Shown in pieces: positions 24,784 to 36,630 of a stretch of 64,000 nucleotides of DNA (position 1 is its first letter; every line of letters starts with the position of its first letter). Position numbers and translations under genes: made by a program. The DNA lies in assembly GCA_013399115.1 (NCBI GenBank), contig VXAA01000924.1, positions 26,059 through 90,058 on the forward strand. Direction: 5' to 3'. Source of the stretch: Anseranas semipalmata. Taxonomy: Eukaryota; Chordata; Aves; Anseriformes; Anseranatidae. The notes below the pieces were generated by a model. It was given only the letters and a program-made list of their open reading frames with translations, made no database searches and was not told where the DNA came from.

Positions 24784-25978
24784 AATGTAATAAGCATGGT
24801 TGAATGGCAATATGGCAATGTGTCATGGCTCTCATCGAAACTGAAGCCCCCTTGTTTTTGTCAAGAGATCCATTACCATTCAACCCCTGCTCTGTAGCTT
24901 TCAGTGTTTAGACAAACCAGGCAGGATTGCCTTGCCAAGAGCCACAATGAAAGTTTACAGGACAGCCAGGCCTGTAATCCTGGACCCCTCTCAAGTGCCC
25001 CATCCATTGCCGGATGGTATGATTTCACTCAAAGCATCCAGGAATGGCAACAGACCTTACCTTGGTAAGAAGGTTAAAATTCCTGAGAGTTTTCTTACCC
25101 TTTTAAGAAAATAACTCAACATATTATTTTAACAGTATAATAGATAAGAGACAGCTGCCACAGACAAAATCTTTTTTTTTTTTNNNTTATGGCAGTTTAG
25201 GGGCTTTGGGGGTGAATGTTCTACTTTATTTTTGTCTTTCTGGGTGGAAGAGCCTTAGGATTCAATGTTTGCTGTCACTCAGTTTGTGAAACTGTATTTC
25301 ATATGACAGGAAAGGGGCTTTAAAAAAAGCTGAGCAAAGGGAGATGAAGGGAACAAAACTCTGTTAGAAGATAAAATAGCTTCATAAGAACTAAAGTTCA
25401 CACTTTTGCAGCTGGAACCTTCTCTCACAGTGCCTGGTGCTGATGAACTTTGATATCATAAAGTATAACACCCTTTCTTCTGACTATTTTTAAGAATTTC
25501 AACCATCACAAATTGTTAAAGGTAGGAATAGTGATCCTGGAGTGTATTGTGGTAATAAGACCCACTGCTGTCATTTAGAACTTGTAAATCGGTTTGCTAT
25601 AGCTTTCCTCTCTAAAGTCTTTCCTGCCATGACAGAAAAGGCAGGATAAAGGAACTGATAAAATGCTGCCAGGGCCCTACGACAGACACATACATCTTCT
25701 TGTCCTTTCAATCGGTATTGCTACTGTTCAGTTTATTGGATCTTGTACTTCAGAGAACGAATCACTGTTCTTTTATTTTTTTATATCACAAATGCAAGGA
25801 ACTTTATCCATATTCTTTAAATAATGGAGCATCTGCTTTTTATATATATCCAAAGCAGAGTGATGCCATACCTGTGAGCTTCATCAGTGATGAAGAAAGT
25901 TGAGTTCATACAGTGCCAGGAAACAGCTTCAAGATGAGTGCTGTCAGTGAAAGGAAGCAGTTTGCTTACTGGGGAGGA
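24784..25978. other. non-coding DNA with a 3-N gap at a T run
   Basis: No gene recognised. A T12 run (25172-25183) is followed by NNN (25184-25186), so the run length is unresolved. Confidence 0.55.
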
Positions 25979-26080
25979 GAATTCATAAACTCACAGAGCA
26001 ACTTGGTTTGGAAAAGACCTTGAGAGTTCACCTGGTTCAAGTCCCCCACTCAAGTTAGGTCCATCTTGGATCAGAACATC
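25979..26080 (-). mobile_element. old CR1 LINE 3' end fragment
   Basis: On the plus strand, GAATTCATAAACTCACAG, then TTGGTTTGGAAAAGACCTT and CACCTGGTTCAAGTCC, follow the order of the CR1 3' terminus read in reverse: ATAGAATCATAGAAT, then GGTTGGAAGGGACCTT, then ATCTAGTTCCAACC. About 60-100 bases are left, with many substitutions, so the copy is far older than the 29.6-31.2 kb one. Confidence 0.6.
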
Positions 26081-26699
26081 ACCCTCTTTCAAACCCAGAC
26101 AACTTTGTTATCCAAAATTGTTTTGTCTGTATCACATTTATCTATACTGGCCAATTCTTAGCCAGACCTTGGATTTTTAAAATTAATATATATAATTCCT
26201 TAAGAACGGGAAGGAGGAAAGTGTCTGCCACTTTCCAAGCACTCAACACTGCAAGCAAATGTGGAGTATTTAAAAATGAAAGAGAAGATAAACTTCATTA
26301 TAGACAGTAATTTTATTAATCTGGAACCTGAGTTGGATTAAGAGTCTGCCACTATCTGACAGGAGTTTGAGTGCTGCTAAAACCTGATGATTAGAAGAGG
26401 AATCCTCCTAACTAGAAAGCTACAAAAGAGGGAAACCTGAGATACTATTTTTGCCAACTTGACACACTCTCCAAGTAACAGCACTAACTACTTCATCTTT
26501 TATGAAATGAGCTCAGCAAAAAACATAGGAAGCCATCGCGTTACAGTATCTGCAGTACTCCAGCTAGTGGTCAAATTCAATGTACAAAGAAAGCATTTTC
26601 TAAACAAAATTAAACTCTTCTGGCAGTTCAGACCTCTAGATAGTCCTCTATTTTGAATGAAAATTGAAATGACTTTTTAAGTTTGGGAAGTGATGTGTT

Positions 26700-26940
26700 C
26701 TGTGCCTGGCACACCATTCTTGTGATCAGGAGACCTGTGGTTGATTCCCCAAAATGTTTGGCCTGAGTCAGCCAGAAAAGAGAGGCTGAAACAACCCACA
26801 AGATTTAAAGACTAGGGAAAAGAGGCAGCAGAAGGAAAATTAGGGAGTTCCAAATACAACTTATAAAGTCTGGGCATATTGCTTCTCATTTTTGTGCCTC
26901 AGACTTTCCATCTATAAAATAGGATTAAACCTACTTTTGG
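26700..26940 (+). mobile_element. relic of a MIR-like tRNA-derived SINE, interrupted
   Basis: GATCAGGAGACCTGTGG and TTGATTCCCC (26718-26748) resemble the tRNA B-box part of a MIR/CORE-type SINE. Further on, TGGGCATATTGCTTCTC, then TGTGCCTCAGACTTTCC, then ATCTATAAAATAGGATTAA (26870-26930) follow the MIR-type order 'TGGGCAAGTcACTT', 'TGTGCCTCAGTTTCC', 'ATCTGTAAAATGGGGATAA'. The two halves are about 125 bases apart instead of roughly 35, so about 90 bases have been inserted between them or they are two elements. Such old SINEs survive in birds mostly as rare relics. The call is by eye. Confidence 0.5.
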
Positions 26941-27780
26941 AAAAACACACAGGGATAGTGGAGGGGGGCTCAGTGTAGTTTTTCAAAAGCAAATAATGTC
27001 AAAGTGCTTTTCTTGATTTGTTCACGACAGGTGTACCTTATGAGGTGGAACTGAGTTCTCTTTTTTAGCTTCAGGGCATGTGATTTCCTTTCCAATCTTT
27101 GTTTACAATTCTGTGAGCACACTGACAACATAAACACTCAAAACCTGAGGTTGGCAGTGTTTCCTGGCCAGTTAGAGGTAAAATGACAGATATTCAGAAA
27201 CCTACAATTATTTAGAGAAGAGAGAAAATCATCTTTTTTGAACTATAGCAAAACACCAGCTACCTTCCATTTTTAAATTCATATGCTTATTAACTGAATG
27301 TAAAATCAGCAAAACTTACTGAAAAATAATTGCCAATGTGAGTGGAGGAAGAGAAGGGTTTATCCCTATTTTTCTCTAATGATTTAGCACATGAATAAGT
27401 GACATTAGGAATCCAGTGTGGGCACAGCATGTAAAAGGGACATAGAAACAGGCAAGACAACAAGGTGTCTCAGGTGAACCATGCTCCAGGTGGTCCCTTG
27501 AGCACTGCTTGTGCTCAGGTGTGTCATTGACTCATTGGCTTCAGTAGGACTATTCCCCTGCTTTATAAGCAAATGTTTGAGCACTTTCTTAGATGGAGCT
27601 TAATCTGTCTTGACACGTATTGTTGATGAGAGTGTGATGTCAAAGCTAGGAGGAGGCAATGGCATAACTGGGAGGAACAAAAAAAAAAGTGGTTGTGCAG
27701 AGGGGGACTGAAGTAGAAAGAGGAGGGATAAGGGGAGGTAGTGAAAGAGAGAGATTTACTGTTACACTGAATCCCACTAT

Positions 27781-28095
27781 TAATTAAAATGCAAGAGCAC
27801 TTAGAGTTATGAGGCTATCACTCCATTTCGGAATCCTCGTGTCTCTCCAAACTGCCTGAGTCTCATTTTTGAGGTTTATGATGTCGCCACAAGCCTTCAA
27901 TAAAATTGTAGCTCTGTAATTCACAGTGCTTGTTAATTTATTATATAGAGAACCATATGTATTATAAATGAAAATCTGTAATGGGTTTTAGGGCCAGTTG
28001 ACTACACTGGAAAAAATATTCATCACATAATTTATTAGATATGTTTTGTCATTAATCTTTGAATAAATTATTCAGTGAATAGTAATTGACCAGGT
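27781..28095. promoter_or_regulatory. possible conserved non-coding element (homeodomain/POU-like sites)
   Basis: A complex, non-repetitive AT-rich block carries TAATTAAAATGCAAGAG (TAATTA next to an octamer-like ATGCAA) and several further TAAT/ATTA cores up to about 28085. Composition and motif density resemble vertebrate conserved non-coding elements. There is no direct evidence of conservation. Confidence 0.2.
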
Positions 28096-28148
28096 ACAGT
28101 GATGGTCAAAACCTGTCAGAAATATTTGCAGAAAAAAATTACAATATT

Positions 28149-28169
28149 CAACAACAACAACAACAACAA
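28149..28169. repeat. (CAA)7 microsatellite
   Basis: Seven CAA units followed by an A run. Confidence 0.9.
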
Positions 28170-29599
28170 AAAAGGGCAACATTTCATGAATTGTGTATTT
28201 TAGCACTTCAAGGAGGTACATAGAAGTGCATGTTTGCTTCTTCAATAGGTTTCAGTATCAGTCATCTGATGGATTAATGGATTTCTTGATATTTCTTCAA
28301 ATTTCAAACTCTATTTTGTTTCCTAAGAGCATTTTGAATGTAGAACTGAAACCTTTCCTATTGTTTTGCAGAATGGAAGAGATGTGGTAAGAAATGCTTA
28401 CCATTAGCCATAGCTGACAGTAGAGTATTGTTAAAATTTGATATTATTCAATTTAAACTGTAGCCTTCTTCAGCAAAGAAGGAGCTTGTTTCTCATATAC
28501 TGTGATACAAAAGTGCCCGTGTACTGGTTTTTTTTTGTTTGTTTTTTGCTTTAAGCTTAGGGGACGTATGAGAAAATGTATGAGCTCCTCAGAGAAGAGG
28601 AAATGTCTCTCAGTGTGCACTTTTCTTTGAGGAAAGAGACCAGAAGCAGAGGGAAGGACTGATACTACAAATGCCTCCCAAATTAACCCAAGGAGTGCTC
28701 CAAAACAGCAAGGAGACTGAGGCAAAAGCACAGAGAAGGTTGTTATTTTGATCAACCTTTATGTCTTTTGCTTTATCTAAATCAAAGACCAAACATTTTA
28801 GAAATCATTACAAATTCCCTGTATTACATGATTTAATCTTCTGTTGATAGGATAAGCTATAAAACCATGGAGGAAGCAGTAAAAAAAAAGATGCTTGTAA
28901 TCTTGAGCAATCTGCAGAAGTTATGGCTGGAGTTAGGAGCTAAAAAAGTACATTTTATGATCTCAGCTCCATGCAGGGCTGATAACTAAAGGAAAGTGCT
29001 GGAGGAGCCAAAGAAGAGCTTGGCCTTAATTAAGGGAATTGACAATCACATTTCACAGTTTAGGGCCCAAACCCAGCAGGCTGGTGCATATCGAAAGATG
29101 GGCATCAACATGTCTCTGACCACTGTAGTAATAAGTGATTCCAGCAAAACCAGCCAACCATCATATTTTCTGTGTTTAGTTGATCTATTTTATATTAACT
29201 TATGTCAGTGGAAGACTTATGTGGATAAGGCATGTAATTGTTTATCCTAAAAGTGGGGATATCTTCTCTCCTCTTCCTTTTGTAAAGCACCCACTAACAT
29301 TAATCAAAGTTACCTTATAAACAAATCAAAAGAACCAGCTCTCTCATTACAGACTGTAACTCCCTGCTAGCTGAGGTTAGAAAGGGTTTTAGAGGTTGCA
29401 AGACAGAGAAAATCACATGTAAAAGGCAGGAGAAAAGAATAAAAGGAGTGGCCAGATTTATTGAAGGGGGAGAGGAAAAGACATAGACTATGGTAAACAT
29501 TAAACTTTAATGATGTACTAAGTTATAATTCTTTTTGGGTTTCTAATAACCTAAACAAGTCACTGCACTTTCTTAAACAGTGCTGATGACACAGTAAAG
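28170..29599. other. AT-rich non-coding DNA
   Basis: No gene recognised. Frames at 28453-28792 (minus) and 28996-29250 (plus) are short and motif-free. Confidence 0.5.
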
Positions 29600-31215
29600 A
29601 TAGAACCATAGAATTGCTTGGGTTGGAAGGGACCTTAAAGATCTTCTATTTCCAAACCCTCTGCCATGGTCAGGGATGTCACCCACTAGGTCAGGTTGCC
29701 TAGGACCCCATCCAATTTGACCTTGAACACTTCCAGGGATGGGGCATCCACAGCTTCTCTGGGCAGCCTGTTCCAGTGCCTTACCACCCTCTGAGTAAAG
29801 AATTTCCTCCTAACATCTAATCTAAATCTACCCTCTTTTAGTTTAAAGCCATTCCCTCCCCCTTGTGTTATCACTTTCTGCCCATGTAAAAAAGTTGCTC
29901 TCCAACCACCTGGACTCCAACTTTTATAAGCCCCCTTTAAGTACTGAAAGGCCACAATGAGGTCTCCCCGGAGCCTTCTTTTCTCCAGGCTGAACACCCC
30001 CAGCTCTCTCAGCCTGTCTTCATAGGAGAGGTGCTCCAGACCTCTGATCATCCTCGTGGCCCTCCTCTGGACCCACTCTAACAGGTCCACATCCTTCTTG
30101 TGCTGGGGGCCCCAGACCTGGATGCAGCACTCCAGGTGGGGCCTCACAAGGGCAGAACAGAGGGGGACAATCACCTCCCTCAACCTGCTGGCCACTCCTC
30201 ATTTGATGCAGCCCAGGATGCAGTTGGCCTTCTGGGCTGCAAGCACCCACTCATGTCGAGCTTTTCATCCACCAGAACCCCCAAGTTCACCTCTGCAGGG
30301 CTGCTCTCAGTATGTTTTGTGCATCACCTTGCGCTTGGACTTGAGCTTCGTTAGGTTCACATGGGCCCACTTCTCAAGCTTGTCCAGGTCCCTTTGGATG
30401 ACATCCCTACCTTCTGTTGTATCAACTGCACCACTCAGCTTGGTGTCATCTGCAAGCTTGCTGAGGATACACTCGATCCGAGTGTCCAAGACATTGATAA
30501 AGATACCAAATAGCACCAGTCCCAAGACGGACCCCTGAGGGACACCACTTGTCACCAGACTCCACCTGGACATAGAGCCGTTGACCTCAACTCTCTGGCT
30601 GTGGCCATCCAGCCAATTCCTTATCCACTGAATAGTCCACCCTTCAAATCTATGCCTCTCCTATTTAGAGACCAGGATGTCATGTGGGACCATGTCAAAG
30701 ACCTTACAGAAATCCAAGTAGATGACATCAGTTGGTGTTCTTCCCTTGCTGAGTGATGCAGTTACTCCATCATAGAATGCCACCAGATTGGTCAGGCACA
30801 ATTTGCCCTTGGTGAAGCTGTGCTGGCTGTCTCGGATCACCTCCTTGTCTTGCATGTGCCTTGACATTGCTTCCAGGAGGATCTGTTCCATGTTCTTGCC
30901 AGGCATAGAGGTAGACTCACCAGTCTCTTCTTCCCCAGGTCTTCCTTTCTACCCTTTTTAAAAATCGGAGTGATGTTTCCCTTTTTCCAGTCAGTGGGGA
31001 ATTCGCCTGACTGCCAAGACTTCAAATATGAAGTCAAATATGATGGAGAGTGGCTTGGCGTCTACATCAGCCAATTCCCTGAGGACACTGGGATGCATGG
31101 CATCGGGCCCCATGGTCTTTTGCCTGTTCAGTTTCATCAGGTGGTCTCGAACATGCTCTTTGCTTACAGTGGGAGGGACTTTGCTCCTCTAGCTCCCGCT
31201 TAGAGGTTCAGGGAC
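29600..31215 (-). mobile_element. CR1 LINE, 5'-truncated, about 1.6 kb with 3' end
   Basis: The minus strand carries the second half of CR1 ORF2 (reverse transcriptase) and the genuine 3' end, ATTCTATGGTTCTATC at 29615-29600. In order: the RT fingers region with 'QKTMGPD' (about 31110), 'FTKGK' and the motif A region YLDFCKVFD (about 30720-30694), [10 protein letters not shown] (about 30549), the catalytic box region SKLADDTKL (about 30459-30433), and a long intact C-terminal stretch from 30195 ending at a stop at 29686. The last portion ([45 protein letters not shown]) is typical of avian CR1. The copy is dead. A frameshift lies near 30920, stops end the frame at about 30661 and 30307, and a frameshift with a stop lies around 30200-30300. 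The catalytic box reads LADD instead of FADD. It ends upstream near 31215 without ORF1. Confidence 0.95.
29686..30195 (-). pseudogene. CR1 ORF2 C-terminal remnant, open 169 codons
   Basis: This is the only long undamaged stretch of the CR1 copy. It lies after the reverse-transcriptase palm, carries the conserved C-terminal blocks ([48 protein letters not shown]), and stops just before the 3' tail. Upstream, the same frame is interrupted by stops and frame changes, so no working enzyme can be made. Its openness reflects moderate age, not selection. Confidence 0.85.
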
Positions 31216-31306
31216 TCATTAATTCATGCAATATGATATCTGTGAATTTTGGACATGCAGGCAGATCTGTTAGTGGATGTCAGAGTAATGACATTGAATT
31301 ACATTG

Positions 31307-31346
31307 CATTCAGAATGGGGTCATATTACATTCAGAACGGGGTCAT
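31307..31346. repeat. two-copy 22-bp tandem duplication
   Basis: CATTCAGAATGGGGTCAT (31307-31324) recurs as CATTCAGAACGGGGTCAT (31329-31346) with one difference, at a period of 22, so it is a recent slip. Confidence 0.85.
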
Positions 31347-32840
31347 CATTGAAGTGTCTAAGAATCACTGAGCTGTTATTACAATCACACTGGAACTGCA
31401 ATGTAAATGTGAGGATGTAACTTATTTAATGTACATGTACGTGTGTGAATGTTAGTTTGACAATTATTGCCTAAGATGGCTATGATGATATTCTGTCACC
31501 CCATGGTGCAGAATTAAATAACCAAAGCTGTCTGGACAAATTAACACCATCTGAGGAACTGAGCCATGGCAGTTCTGTTTGCATGGTTTTTATTTGTTGC
31601 ACTAAAAACCATGATATTTGATCCTTACTTATTTCATTTATTTTACAGCATGTCACAATAATTCTACAGAATCATAATTCTCTAGGTATAATAATCAATA
31701 TAATATTCAGTTCTTGGCTCCTCATAGAAACAAAAACTATTTCTAGAAGTAACTTTTTAAAGTTCTTAACCTGTAATCTTACATTGAAATATAGAAAGCA
31801 AGAATTAAAGCCATAAGCTGTATTAGAAGAAATACACTGGTACACTGGTATGGCATAAATTATTAAGGACAGAGCCAGTGTCTTAGATTTATGCAACTAG
31901 GCAGAGAAAACTTGGAAAAAAGTAACTGTCTCACAATATTCAATATTCCACAAAGTGTAATTTAAAAATTAAGACTACACTGTTGAAAATATTAGTTTGA
32001 CTGTTAATTGCATTATAAGAATAAAAAGGAGCTGGAGGATGATAGTATCTTTGTCCTACGCAGGGTTTACCTGCTCAGACCCACCATTAATATCAGTGGA
32101 AAACCTTTGGCTAAACTGCTATGAACTGTGCTGGAAATGAGTGTCAGGAAGAGTAGCACTGCAAGACAACACCCAGCTATCAACCTATGGAATACCCTGA
32201 ATGCTACATAATCATGGGATATTAGACGAGTCCCAAATAATTGCTGAGGACCCAGTGAAGCTACTCCCATTCTTATTTGTTAGCTTTTTTGCCCCTGAAT
32301 CATTCCAGTATAAAACAAATCAGAATATTTTGAGGAAAGCAAGTAGTTCTTCAGTGTTGCTGAGTGTTATAACCCAAGCCTCAATAAAGTAGGGATGTTC
32401 ATATGAAAAAAAATAAAGATATATCTTACACAATGTCATTTATTCTAACTATCTTTCCCCTGTCTGAGCCATCAGCTTTCATGAATATCTGTGAAAGCCT
32501 CATGTACAAACCAAGGCACTATGCTGCCCAAATTAGATGATGATGTTATAATAGCTGTTGTTCTGACATGATGTTTGTTCTTTATTGTACTGGTGTTATG
32601 TAATAGCTGTCATGGGCAGTATAAATATTTTGCAAATAATGACCCAACACACAAAGTCCTTACTCAATTATTGTTCAGGAAAAATTTTTTTGTTCTCATA
32701 AATAAAGCTGGATTTGGCCCCAAACCGCTTATTTTACAGAACTGTTATTAGAAAACAATCACTGCAAATGCAATTATTTTCAGGACAGCACAGGAAAGAA
32801 TGACCTCTTCCCCAAGCAGAGATCAAACCCAATAATTAGA

Positions 32841-32867
32841 AAACAAAAACAAAAACAAAAACAAAAA
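32841..32867. repeat. (AAAAC)n microsatellite
   Basis: About five AAAAC/AAAAAC units. Confidence 0.85.
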
Positions 32868-33649
32868 ATAAAAGAAAGAACACTCCAAGAATGATTTGGT
32901 GAGTAATCACAAGTAACAGAAAACACAGTCTATGCCAGTGTATATTATTCCACTTCAAACACAATGGCAAAATGAAATACAAAAGCAAAGACAAGGGAGA
33001 CAGGGACACATAAGTTGTGTCTTATTGTCAGTGTGTATAAGAAATCACTGGTAAAAGGCAGAATATGTAAATACATATCTTTTAACTGCTGAGGATATGA
33101 AAGGGAAATGGCATGGCACTCCATGGGTTGTTTCTTTCAGCATACAATTTTCATAAAGATGTGTTTTTATTTAATGTGTTCTTTAGGGGATTTTCAAATT
33201 TTGACCGTGATAATGCTTCAATCAATTTATATCAAGCCACAAGGATTCTGTGAACAATTTGTTCTTACTGGAGATCTCTGTCATAAGCACTTGTTCTTAA
33301 AATCATTTAATTATTGCAGTATTCTCCACTGAGACCCCCTACCAGTTCAGTGAATGCCAGCCCTAATAAGTTTTTACCATAAAGTTTCCATATCACTTTA
33401 AATACTGGACATCGAAAATGGTTAATAACTCAGGTACCACTGTGTAATAACAACTGAACAATTAAAAAAGTGGCCTGTAATACTGAGACCTAGCCAAAAA
33501 ACTAATGTTTGGGATTTGCTGTAAATTTCCTTCTCTGTCATTTGGTTTCAGTCCCAGCTGAACACTTGGGAGTGTGGATAGCTATTAAAGCTAAAGGGCG
33601 ACATTGGTACAGGAACAAATTGGACATCGACAAAGCTAGGATGAAATGA

Positions 33650-34215
33650 GAAACAAAAATGTACCCCTTAGGAGTATGTTGTTCTGGAGCAACCTCCTGT
33701 GCTGGGCGTAACTGTCAGGTTTGGGTAGTGGGGGCTGCAGATGCCCTGAGTGGGAGGTTAGGAATTGCTGGGATGGTCCTACTGGGTCCAGCTGGCTCCA
33801 GCACCAGTGTGAGCACAGCATCAGGCACCAAAACCACAGCCCATCAGCGGAACACCAGTCCCCCCAGCTCAGACATATTTGGCAAAGAGCAGCAGCCACT
33901 GGGGTAGGAGATGTGGGAAAATTCCCGGGGACATGTGCCTGGAGATGTGGAAAGCAAAAGTCTGCTGAGGAGACATTGCAAGGAACATGACTAGAGGTGC
34001 ACTATTGGAAGGAGGCAATCCATGCTGGAAGGGTACCTCCAAGGAATTGCAGTCATGGGTGACCCATGCCAGGGTAGGGACATCCCCGAGGGACAGCAAC
34101 CATTGATGACCCACAACAAAACAGAGGAAAGCCAGTTATAAACAGAGAGAAGCAGAAAAAAAGAACAATGTGCGTGGAGCAGAAGGCAGAAACCATTACA
34201 CACACAACCCCAAAT
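33650..34215. repeat. GC-rich block with degenerate tandem motif, possibly LTR-derived
   Basis: GC content rises sharply here. Near 34010-34125 a motif recurs imperfectly: CAATCCATGCTGGA, then GCAGTCATGGGTGACCCATG, then GCAACCATTGATGACCCA. Avian endogenous-retrovirus LTRs often contain short tandem units of the form 'CCCGTGG...GACCCACGCTGGAGCAG', which this resembles in decayed form. No LTR ends, primer-binding site or retroviral gene is visible, so the family is unproven. Frames on both strands are open only because the sequence is GC-rich. Confidence 0.3.
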
Positions 34216-34375
34216 CTCATGTTGCTGGACCCTTCACAGAATGAATTGGGAAAGGCTGAGTGTAACTACTGTGGAAATAAGGGAATCTGAGATAAGGAAT
34301 AGAGAAGTGTTTGACTGAAACTCAGACTGGGAAAGAGGGAGAAAAGTTGTGTATTTAAATGTTTGATTATATTCT

Positions 34376-34474
34376 TTTTCCTTTCCTTTCCTTTCCTTTC
34401 CTTTCCTTTCCTTTCCTTTCCTTTCCTTTCCTTTCCTTTCCTTTCCTTTCCTTTCCTTTCCTTTCCTTTCCTTT
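34376..34474. repeat. (CTTTC)n microsatellite, about 20 perfect copies
   Basis: A 99-base perfect pentanucleotide tract: pure pyrimidine on plus, pure purine on minus. It continues into CTTTTCTTTTTTTTTCAG. The minus-strand translation (a KERKG repeat) is an artefact. Confidence 0.97.
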
Positions 34475-35074
34475 TCTTTTTTTTTCAGTACCAAAATCAG
34501 TGATCAGAAGTTTGTATTAGTTAAAAGATTAAGTAAAAAATTGCCCACATCAAGACTGTTTTGCCTGCAACGGTTCTCAGTAGCAGCAGTGGGACCAGAG
34601 AACAAGTCTTGGTACTTAGTATTGGAACCAAATATAGAGCTACAGCTTGAAAATTTCTTATTAATGATGTTGGGGTGCTGATGTCTGACCTGACTGAATC
34701 TGCTCTGCAGGGTAAGCAAACCCAGACGTTGCTGTTTAAGGATGAGCCTAGGACCACAACAAGACTGGGTCTTGGTGTGCTAGAAAGCATGAAGTTGCTG
34801 GGAGGAAAGCCTGGAGAGTTTGGCTTGTTGCCTTTGCTTGTGTTGGGAAGTGAAAAGGGTTAAGGTGTAACCTCTGCTTCTGCAAGAAGATGCTACAGCA
34901 GTAGCCACTGTGCCAAATATTTCAACTCCATTTCTTGATGGCAGCAAGTACACTGGAAACCAGTCTGGTTTTCTAAGCCACTGACATAGGTAAAACCATC
35001 AGTGGGACTGTGCCCACTTTGCTGCTCTATGCACTTGTCTTCCTGACTATGGTGAGCCCTGGATTTAAATAACA
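34475..35074. other. non-coding DNA
   Basis: No gene recognised; overlapping frames on both strands are under 90 codons. Confidence 0.5.
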
Positions 35075-35140
35075 TGATTTTCTGTGGCAGCAAGGCAGCA
35101 GGCTTGGTGATCTGGGATCTTGCTTCTAATCCCACTTGCT
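35075..35140 (-). mobile_element. possible tRNA-derived SINE fragment
   Basis: On the minus strand GAGCAAGTGGGATTAGAAGC, then AGATCCCAGATCACCAAGCC, resembles the tRNA-proximal end of MIR-like SINEs ('GAGCTGGGATTAGAACCCAG', 'TCCTGACTCCCAAGCC'). Only about 50-60 bases fit. It lies inside a 137-codon minus frame (34893-35306) that I regard as chance. Confidence 0.3.
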
Positions 35141-35707
35141 CTAGTCCTGTGTATAGGCTGCTTTCACTGTCAATCATATACTCATTCTTCTCATGGTGAT
35201 GCTGCCACTCATTATGAACTGAGTAATAGGACAGAAATCTGCTCAAGGATGAATGCTGAATCTTTCTTAAGAATTGTCTGTATCTAATGGAGCAAAGAAG
35301 ATTCACCCAGGAGAATGCTGATTGCTACTTCTGGAAGGGCATAAAGGATCAGTCACTGCTTTGAAACTGGGCTCTCACTGTATTCCTGTGTTTTCATGTG
35401 CCCAACAAAGCCCCATGACAAGGCCCACAAAGAAAGTTCTTCTCTGTGAATATAAAAGTGAGCGTCAGCCTCCAAGGGAGCAGATGAGCATGCAAGAAGC
35501 TGACTGACTTCAGTGGCAGGTTGGTGTGGAAGTAACAAAAATGGGAATAACAGAAAGAATATTTAAGGTCATTTTACATTTTATCATCTAACTGTCTTTG
35601 AATGGGAGGTAAGAACGTTATTTGATCAGCCAGGGAACAGGTATTACTTTCAGCACTTTATCCAAAGGTTTAATTAGTAAGCCCATGAGAATCACCTTAG
35701 TCTTATC

Positions 35708-35708
<1 letters not shown>

Positions 35709-35738
<30 letters not shown>
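35709..35738. repeat. A30 homopolymer
   Basis: Pure run of 30 A. No retrocopy body or target-site duplication was recognised beside it. Confidence 0.95.
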
Positions 35739-35739
<1 letters not shown>

Positions 35740-36630
35740 ATTAGCCAGGTGTCATCCAAGGCTGGACACTGAAGAAATCAAGTCCACATGATCTCTAGGC
35801 ACAGTGGAACAGTGCTGGAAACCAAAAGGCTATTTTACTGCCTCCTAAAGATGAGTATGGGTGGAAGTATCTGCCATTTCAGTTGAAGTGAGAAAGTTGC
35901 ATGTGTGAAACACAGATCCGCTACTCTGAACTGTGTTTGACTGCAGTTTGGATACTAAAACAAAATTTTGAATGCCTGAGTACCTTGGACCCTGGATGTT
36001 TTTCAAAGAACTTTTTCCCTGCAAGTTCTATGCTCAACACACTATTCTTAGTGACAGACTCCAGACTTAAAATCTGAGTGGAGAATAGGGAAAGTGTTAT
36101 CAGATAGAACTGGGATTGCTCCTGTGGTGGTGTAAAGAGCCAGACTGCTGGCTTTCAGGTCAAACTCACCTGTCCCTCTGCATATCTGCCTGACAACTAT
36201 GACTCAGTCTTTTTCTCTCATCAGCCTGCCTAATTCTTAAATTCCTATATGACTTCCCATTAAACCAACATATGTGAATTATCACCCCACATTTCTGAGC
36301 TGCCACTCTAAGTTAACAAGTACAACCTAAAGGACTGGCTTCCCATATGAAAACATGTAGTTTGGTGTTCATTACAAGAAGTAAATAATTGTTTTTAGGT
36401 TTTAGTCTTGGATTCAAGGAGATATTGATATAATCTATTACTACAGAGCTTTAATTTGCACTACTATCAATTAAAAGCACCACTCTTAATAAATCAGGGA
36501 TGAAGAGTCTTAATAAACAGTAAGATAAAAAACGACTTATCATGTCTTTCATTTTGATGTATGTACTTAATATTCTCTTTCATCACTGTTAGAAGATAGT
36601 GATCTTGCCAAAAGCTAGAGCAGAGAGAGG

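Larger units (their letters stand above)
31216..33650. other. AT-rich non-coding DNA
   Basis: No gene seen. It includes a 22-bp tandem duplication (31307-31346), the palindrome GTACATGTAC (31431-31440) and an AAAAC microsatellite (32841-32867). Confidence 0.5.

Noticed and set aside
26032..26046. GGTTCAAGTCC, resembling a tRNA B box
   Set aside because: Belongs to a decayed CR1 3' end; no A box or cloverleaf can be built around it.
26738..26750. GGTTGATTCCCC as part of a tRNA gene
   Set aside because: No complete cloverleaf; the downstream match to a MIR-like SINE explains it better.
30056..30538. 160-codon plus-strand frame
   Set aside because: Antisense shadow of CR1 ORF2 on the minus strand.
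34234..34494. Lysine/glutamate/arginine/glycine repeat protein on the minus strand
   Set aside because: Direct translation of the CTTTC microsatellite; no start context or flanking domain.
34893..35306. 137-codon minus-strand frame
   Set aside because: Part of it coincides with a probable SINE fragment; the rest has no recognisable pattern.
35709..35738. A30 run as the tail of a processed retrogene
   Set aside because: No coding similarity upstream, no polyadenylation signal in place, and no target duplication seen.
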